Assembly (NCBI GenBank): GCA_026419785.1
Contig: JAODTK010005530.1
Coordinates: 1 to 64,000, forward strand
Direction: 5' to 3'
DNA from: Sclerodactyla briareus
Lineage: Eukaryota > Echinodermata > Holothuroidea > Dendrochirotida > Sclerodactylidae
Length of the DNA: 64,000 nucleotides
The translations under genes were made by a program, and so were the position numbers. Below, one piece after another: positions 59,535-64,000 of this stretch. The notes beneath the pieces were generated by a model. That model was not told where the DNA came from. It saw only the letters and a list, made by a program, of their open reading frames with translations, and did not search any database. Position 1 is the first letter of the stretch, and each line of letters starts with the position of its first letter.

Positions 59535-59970
59535 GAGAATGAATGCCAAAGAAAGTCAGAGTCACTGCTTCACACTCACTCAGCAACTATGAGTATCCTG
59601 AGTCCTACGGGTGAGTTGATGCATTTGCTGCAAACATGAACATATTTCGAATGCAATATGTTTTTTTTGCAAGTGAATTTTAGAAGAAAAACAAGAAGTA
59701 ACATTATCTGTCTCGCAGATTAGTGGCCATTTGAAGTGTTCCTCCAGACCCCGATCTAACTTCAAATTTGGTAAAACCTAATAAATTGGTTTGTTCCATG
59801 TCGACGAACGAAGAGACGTTATTTCCAAAAAATGCATGGTCTGATTTTTTGACTTTGATAACTATTCACGTTCATTCATTGTGCGCCCCCGCACGCACTG
59901 CTAATATCTATTTTATATACGCACTGATCTACGCATGATAATGATGGCTCACATACCTATACACGCTATA
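59535..59970. repeat. Old interspersed repeat related to 29520-29960
   Basis: Best preserved near 59885-59940: 'gcacgcactgctaatatctattttatatacgcactgatc'-type sequence in pieces equals the phrase near 29880-29925. The upstream part aligns only loosely. Confidence 0.5.
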
Positions 59971-59989
59971 ATTGTGATTAATGGTACCG

Positions 59990-62900
59990 CGATTCCCCCG
60001 CGACGGCCTGTTGAGTGTTACTCTGTCACCAGCCGGCCTTCGGTATACGGGGATTTCGGTTGCAGATCATTGGATTTCAGATTACTGTTACAGATTAGTG
60101 GAACATGAAAAGGACTGAGTCATTCGAGAATTCCACCTATAGACAGCTTCCGATAACTGTGAGATTACCGGTACGGGCATCGTGAATGAACGGCGGTCAA
60201 GGTCCAGCAGTTTGTAAATTGTATCACTCAACGCCAGTGATACATCATCACGACTATCAGGTCAGTCGGGTTCGGTAAGCGATGATTGATTACTGATATC
60301 CCGCACTGTCCGCGCGGTGTTAATCTGCTCTTGCCCCTTAACATAATGGCCTCCAGTATGGCTATTTCACAGAACTTAGACACCCTACATAAGATCAAGG
60401 AAAACGAGGTTAGGGGTAACACTCTCGCGAGTCCTAGTAGATTAGTTTGTCTTCAGTCTGTGACATACGATCAAGCCTCTCAATTTCATACTGGCCCTAC
60501 GTGGGTTATTCAGACCCGTACATCATGGTACCCAGCTTGAACACACCGAAAAAAACGAGAAATTGTGACTGTCCCAAAACGATTACTCTTGTAATCTGAC
60601 CTCAGAAAATATAATCGCGTGATTAGGTCGAAATTTTGGGACCAACCTACCATACTCTGCGGGCGCACTAAGATTTCTCAATTCATTTTTACGACCGGAC
60701 AATCGGTTGCAAACCCACGAGCAGCCCATCACGACCTCCCTCCGGCCAGTGTGATGATTTTATAGCCCCTACAGAACCGTTTCCGCTGCACCGGTAAACT
60801 AATTAATCTTTTCGTCCGTCATTGTCCCCCTCAATCCTATTGGGGTAATCTGTCAGTGGGACACTGATGCAATGCAACGCAGTTCACTATCGATGGAAGT
60901 ACTTTTAGGCTATCCAATTGGATCAGTACGTGCAGTTACCGGACCACTGTTGAAGGTGGGCAGTATTCAGCAAACCTCAACAGTTTGGGTCACCCACTTG
61001 ACTCAATCATAGCAGATCTCCCGATAGCCTTATAAGGCTCATCATTGGGGGGGGATGGATTTCATAGTTGGTCAATTATTATTTGCCCAACTTTTTGAGG
61101 CTGTTGAATACTGCCCAACGTTTCAACAGTGGTGTGAGACTAGTTGGGTCGATGGGTTAAAAAACTTAAACATAGAGCCGATTATCGATGGAAGTGAGGA
61201 AACTGGGGAACATTGAAATATCATCGCTGGGTTGGAGAATCACGCACGCGAACTGAATGACAGACTTCAGATTTCGTGACGTCATTCCTTGACAATACCC
61301 TTGAAAGCGACATCCTGCATGGAATTACATTTCCCGGCCCGTTTTGTCCTTTCTGATTGAGCATTAGAGCTGTCCCTACAACTTGGTTCTTTCATTTCTA
61401 TGAACATTTGTCACCCTGATAGCGCACGTAACCCAGGTATGTAGGCTGTTTGGTACCATACAAGCCCAACCGGTGCGTAATCGCTGCATAGGGGACCAAC
61501 GGACAAAGACACGAACTTAACAACGAGTTGGTGTAAATTCTAAGATGTTACACCATCGCCAGAAGATACCCCCACTCACTTAGTTAACTCATTCAATGTC
61601 ACTATTCGTTCACAACCCTGGCCCAGAGGGCGCTAGGACCCATAACATTCAGAAGTTCAGTTTCCAAACGGCAGGAATCATTCGCAGTTTTGCGAAGGAA
61701 GAGGATTTCATGGCGGGATTGAACATGGAGCTATTATAGAATAACTGATGACATCAGACCACGTATGGTGCCCTGTTCAAAGTCCCCCCCTCGTCATAAG
61801 AGGACCACAACTCAAAGTGAGGAGGCTCCCTATTGGTGTAACTTCGGCTCACCACTTTGAGTTTGTTTACACTCTATCTGCAAATTTCTTCTACCATTTG
61901 CCCCGACGCGTACCTTTGTTGCTTCATATTAATGATAGTATGCCATAGTGCAAGATTCCGGAATATCTTCAGTGAGTGTTACCCTGTTTCAGAAAACGCG
62001 CGAAAGTCAGACGAGTATTACGAAGCACAGAAACAACATACTAAGGGGAATGGAAATTACAAATCGATGACGTCTGGCAGAAACACCGTCTGGGCGCAAA
62101 GTATAACACACGCGTGAAGTAAAGCTCATTAATGTGAAGCTCGAACCTACGAGGAGGCTGTCAAAAAAGAACAATTCTAATCTTCGACGAAATGCGAATT
62201 CATTTCACCACCAATCATGCCACATGTCACTCAAAGAGACTACTTATAGTGAGGGCGCGTCGGGGCATAGCAACAAACCGGGTTCCACACTCGACTTCTG
62301 CTCTGATAGGAATCCAGTACAGCATGTCCGGGGCTCGGGATTGTACTGTATGGTGAGGTCCATAAGGTCCATAAATATTGCAACTCATGAATGAGACGTT
62401 AAATTGCTTTATGAGGAAGCCATTAATTAGAATCAAGCTGCCGCGCGTGATGCAGGCCTGGATGCCGCATGGTACACATTCAATGTTGTACACTCAGTGC
62501 TCGGTTCTGCCTATTGTAGTCTTGTGTTAAGGACGATTATTATTTGTGCATCCACCGTTTGAGTGAATGTTACCCTTATTGGTTGCAATAAAAAAATATG
62601 CAATTTGATTGACAACCACAGATCTGTGAATTATAGTTTGTCTTGTCCAATTTTAGGGGGTGACTCTATCTTTCCGTGATTGGCTCTCTACAATATTGGA
62701 CGCAAATTGTCTGATAAGAGGCCCGCTGGAGGCCACTGACCGATTTGGACAAGACTTGTACGGTGAGATACAATTGCCGGTCACGAGGCGCAACCTCGGA
62801 AATGTGACAGGCGTTAAAGCAAGAAAGCGCATACCGGGCAGGGTTGTCAACAACGTCTTAACACAAGACTACCTCTACGCGGATTTGATTTATCTCCAGA

Positions 62901-64000
62901 TCAGCAAAAATCGAATGCAGAATGTTTGTCGTTTGAATACTTCTCGTATTTGCTCTGTGAGGAGGAATCCGCCATTTATGGTGAATGTCCGACCTACGCG
63001 TCCGCCATCTATGGAATCTTAGCCTCGTGACGCAAAGAGGATAACTATCTCAAGGATGTAGCGTTTTCAAAACAGCTGGAGAGATCCAGTCTTCCTCAAA
63101 GTATTCCGAACGGGAATTGCGAGTGGAAGAATATTAGGCCCAACTATTTGAACAAGATATGAACCGAGATATAGCAGGAGGCGTTCTTTTTCCTTTTCCG
63201 TGGCGCAAGCGCCCTCTAAGGGGGGTTCAGACTATATAGTGGCTAGGATTCCTACTGATGCAGATGCGGGTCCGGTATGCACGTGAAAAATCGCGATTCC
63301 ACGTGAGCTGATCTGGAGTCCGTGTCTGAATATATCCTATTCAGTATGAAAGACATAGATGATTGTTCTACATGGCAAACAAATAATCACATTATAGCAA
63401 ACCAACACTGAAAAAAGCAAATAAACACATGTACCAATGTCGTATGCGGATGCGTTTTCACCGTTGGGAATGATTCTGTGGAATCTCTTCCTAAAAACGC
63501 AAATCAACTCGCTACATTGGCTGCTTCATTCAATTTTTTCATGGTTTCCCTTGCGTAATGAAACGTGTTAATCTCTGAAACACACGGTCGTTTTTTGTAA
63601 TATGTGCTTTTTCACATCCATCCCGGAACGCAGACGTCACTGTGAAATCCAACTCTTAGTCTCCAAAACTCTAACTATTCTGTAACGTAACCCATCGCCG
63701 CATTCAAAAGGCACCGGACTCCAAATACCAAAGACCTTACCATGTTTCTTTCTCGCCGCCCCGTCCCTAGGCGTCGCCGTTGCGTCCGCCGCATGCCCTC
63801 GTCCGCCACTCTGCGACTCGCAGTTGTCACTGGCTGGTCGGATGATTCGCGTTTTAGCGCATACACTCCCAAGGCCCATTACCAAAACATGCAACATCTC
63901 TGCATGTGGAATCTCGGAAGAGTTTCGGGAAACCGTAGGCCCAGGTGCATTGCAGCCATCTTGTTTTTATGCTTTTTCTTATTTTTTTAGGAACCTCTAT
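59990..64000. other. Mostly unassigned end region with one unexplained open frame
   Basis: Nothing identifiable by family. The most coding-like item is a 120-codon plus-strand frame at 62660-63022. It is preceded by a plausible acceptor (TTGTCCAATTTTAG at 62641-62654) and contains an internal donor-like ACG|GTGAGA at 62761/62762, which would define an exon of about 107 bases. Its first part reads SFRDWLSTILDANCLIRGPL. I do not recognise the family. Confidence 0.4.

Noticed and set aside
1..64000. CRISPR array, operon, riboswitch or prokaryotic defence system
   Set aside because: Tandem repeats here have no regular repeat-spacer structure, and the window is clearly eukaryotic with introns, LINEs and a SINE.

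Overview
This is eukaryotic (metazoan) DNA, not prokaryotic. There are no long open frames and no operon-like spacing. It contains microsatellites, decayed non-LTR retrotransposons of vertebrate/invertebrate L2-CR1 and RTE-like types, a tRNA-derived SINE, small terminal-inverted-repeat elements with long G/C runs, and short exons with GT/AG splice signals. The abundant tandem 'TTTGACC' repeats, L2 elements and a 5'-nucleotidase gene of invertebrate type fit a marine invertebrate, perhaps a deuterostome such as an echinoderm, hemichordate or cephalochordate. I cannot fix the species from the sequence.

The clearest host gene is on the minus strand: an ecto-5'-nucleotidase (NT5E/CD73 family) whose exons run from about 32.05 kb down to 16.5 kb. 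Exon 1 is at 31667-32055, exon 2 near 30185-30403, exon 3 at 27536-27730, exon 4 at 26065-26265, and exon 5 is present twice, near 20924-21180 and 16462-16715. Splice phases between exons 3/4 and 4/5 agree and motifs appear in the correct order. Every exon is nevertheless broken by one-base indels or stops, roughly one per 60 bases. The last third of the protein (after the N-G-G-G segment) was not found. A second possible host exon, a plus-strand immunoglobulin-like exon, lies at 10979-11138.

Layout: 1-6.5 kb is mostly featureless, with a 489-bp inverted-repeat element at 4685-5173. 6.5-9.5 kb holds a solo arm and a 1.75-kb foldback element. 11.4-15.4 kb is block C, a repeat-rich segment with a near copy (block D) at 51.4-55.8 kb. 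15.5-19.9 kb (block A) and 19.9-24.4 kb (block B) are a head-to-tail duplication that carries the duplicated exon 5. 25.5-32 kb is the 5' part of the nucleotidase gene with retroelement remnants in its introns. 33-38 kb holds repeat modules and an endonuclease fragment of a LINE. 40-41 kb has another reverse transcriptase fragment, 41.2-41.9 kb a possible gag-like remnant, 44.3-44.5 kb a tRNA-SINE. 45.7-48.9 kb is a nearly complete but dead L2 element on the minus strand, 57-58.1 kb another L2 fragment on the plus strand. 58.2-64 kb shows little.

Differences between repeated blocks and the damage inside the exons are dominated by one- or two-base indels, often in homopolymers. That pattern suggests unpolished long-read sequence, so the pseudogene status of the nucleotidase and the reality of the A/B duplication are both uncertain. 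I found no convincing novel molecular system; the most interesting signals are the split nucleotidase gene with its doubled exon and a dispersed GCC-core repeat module.
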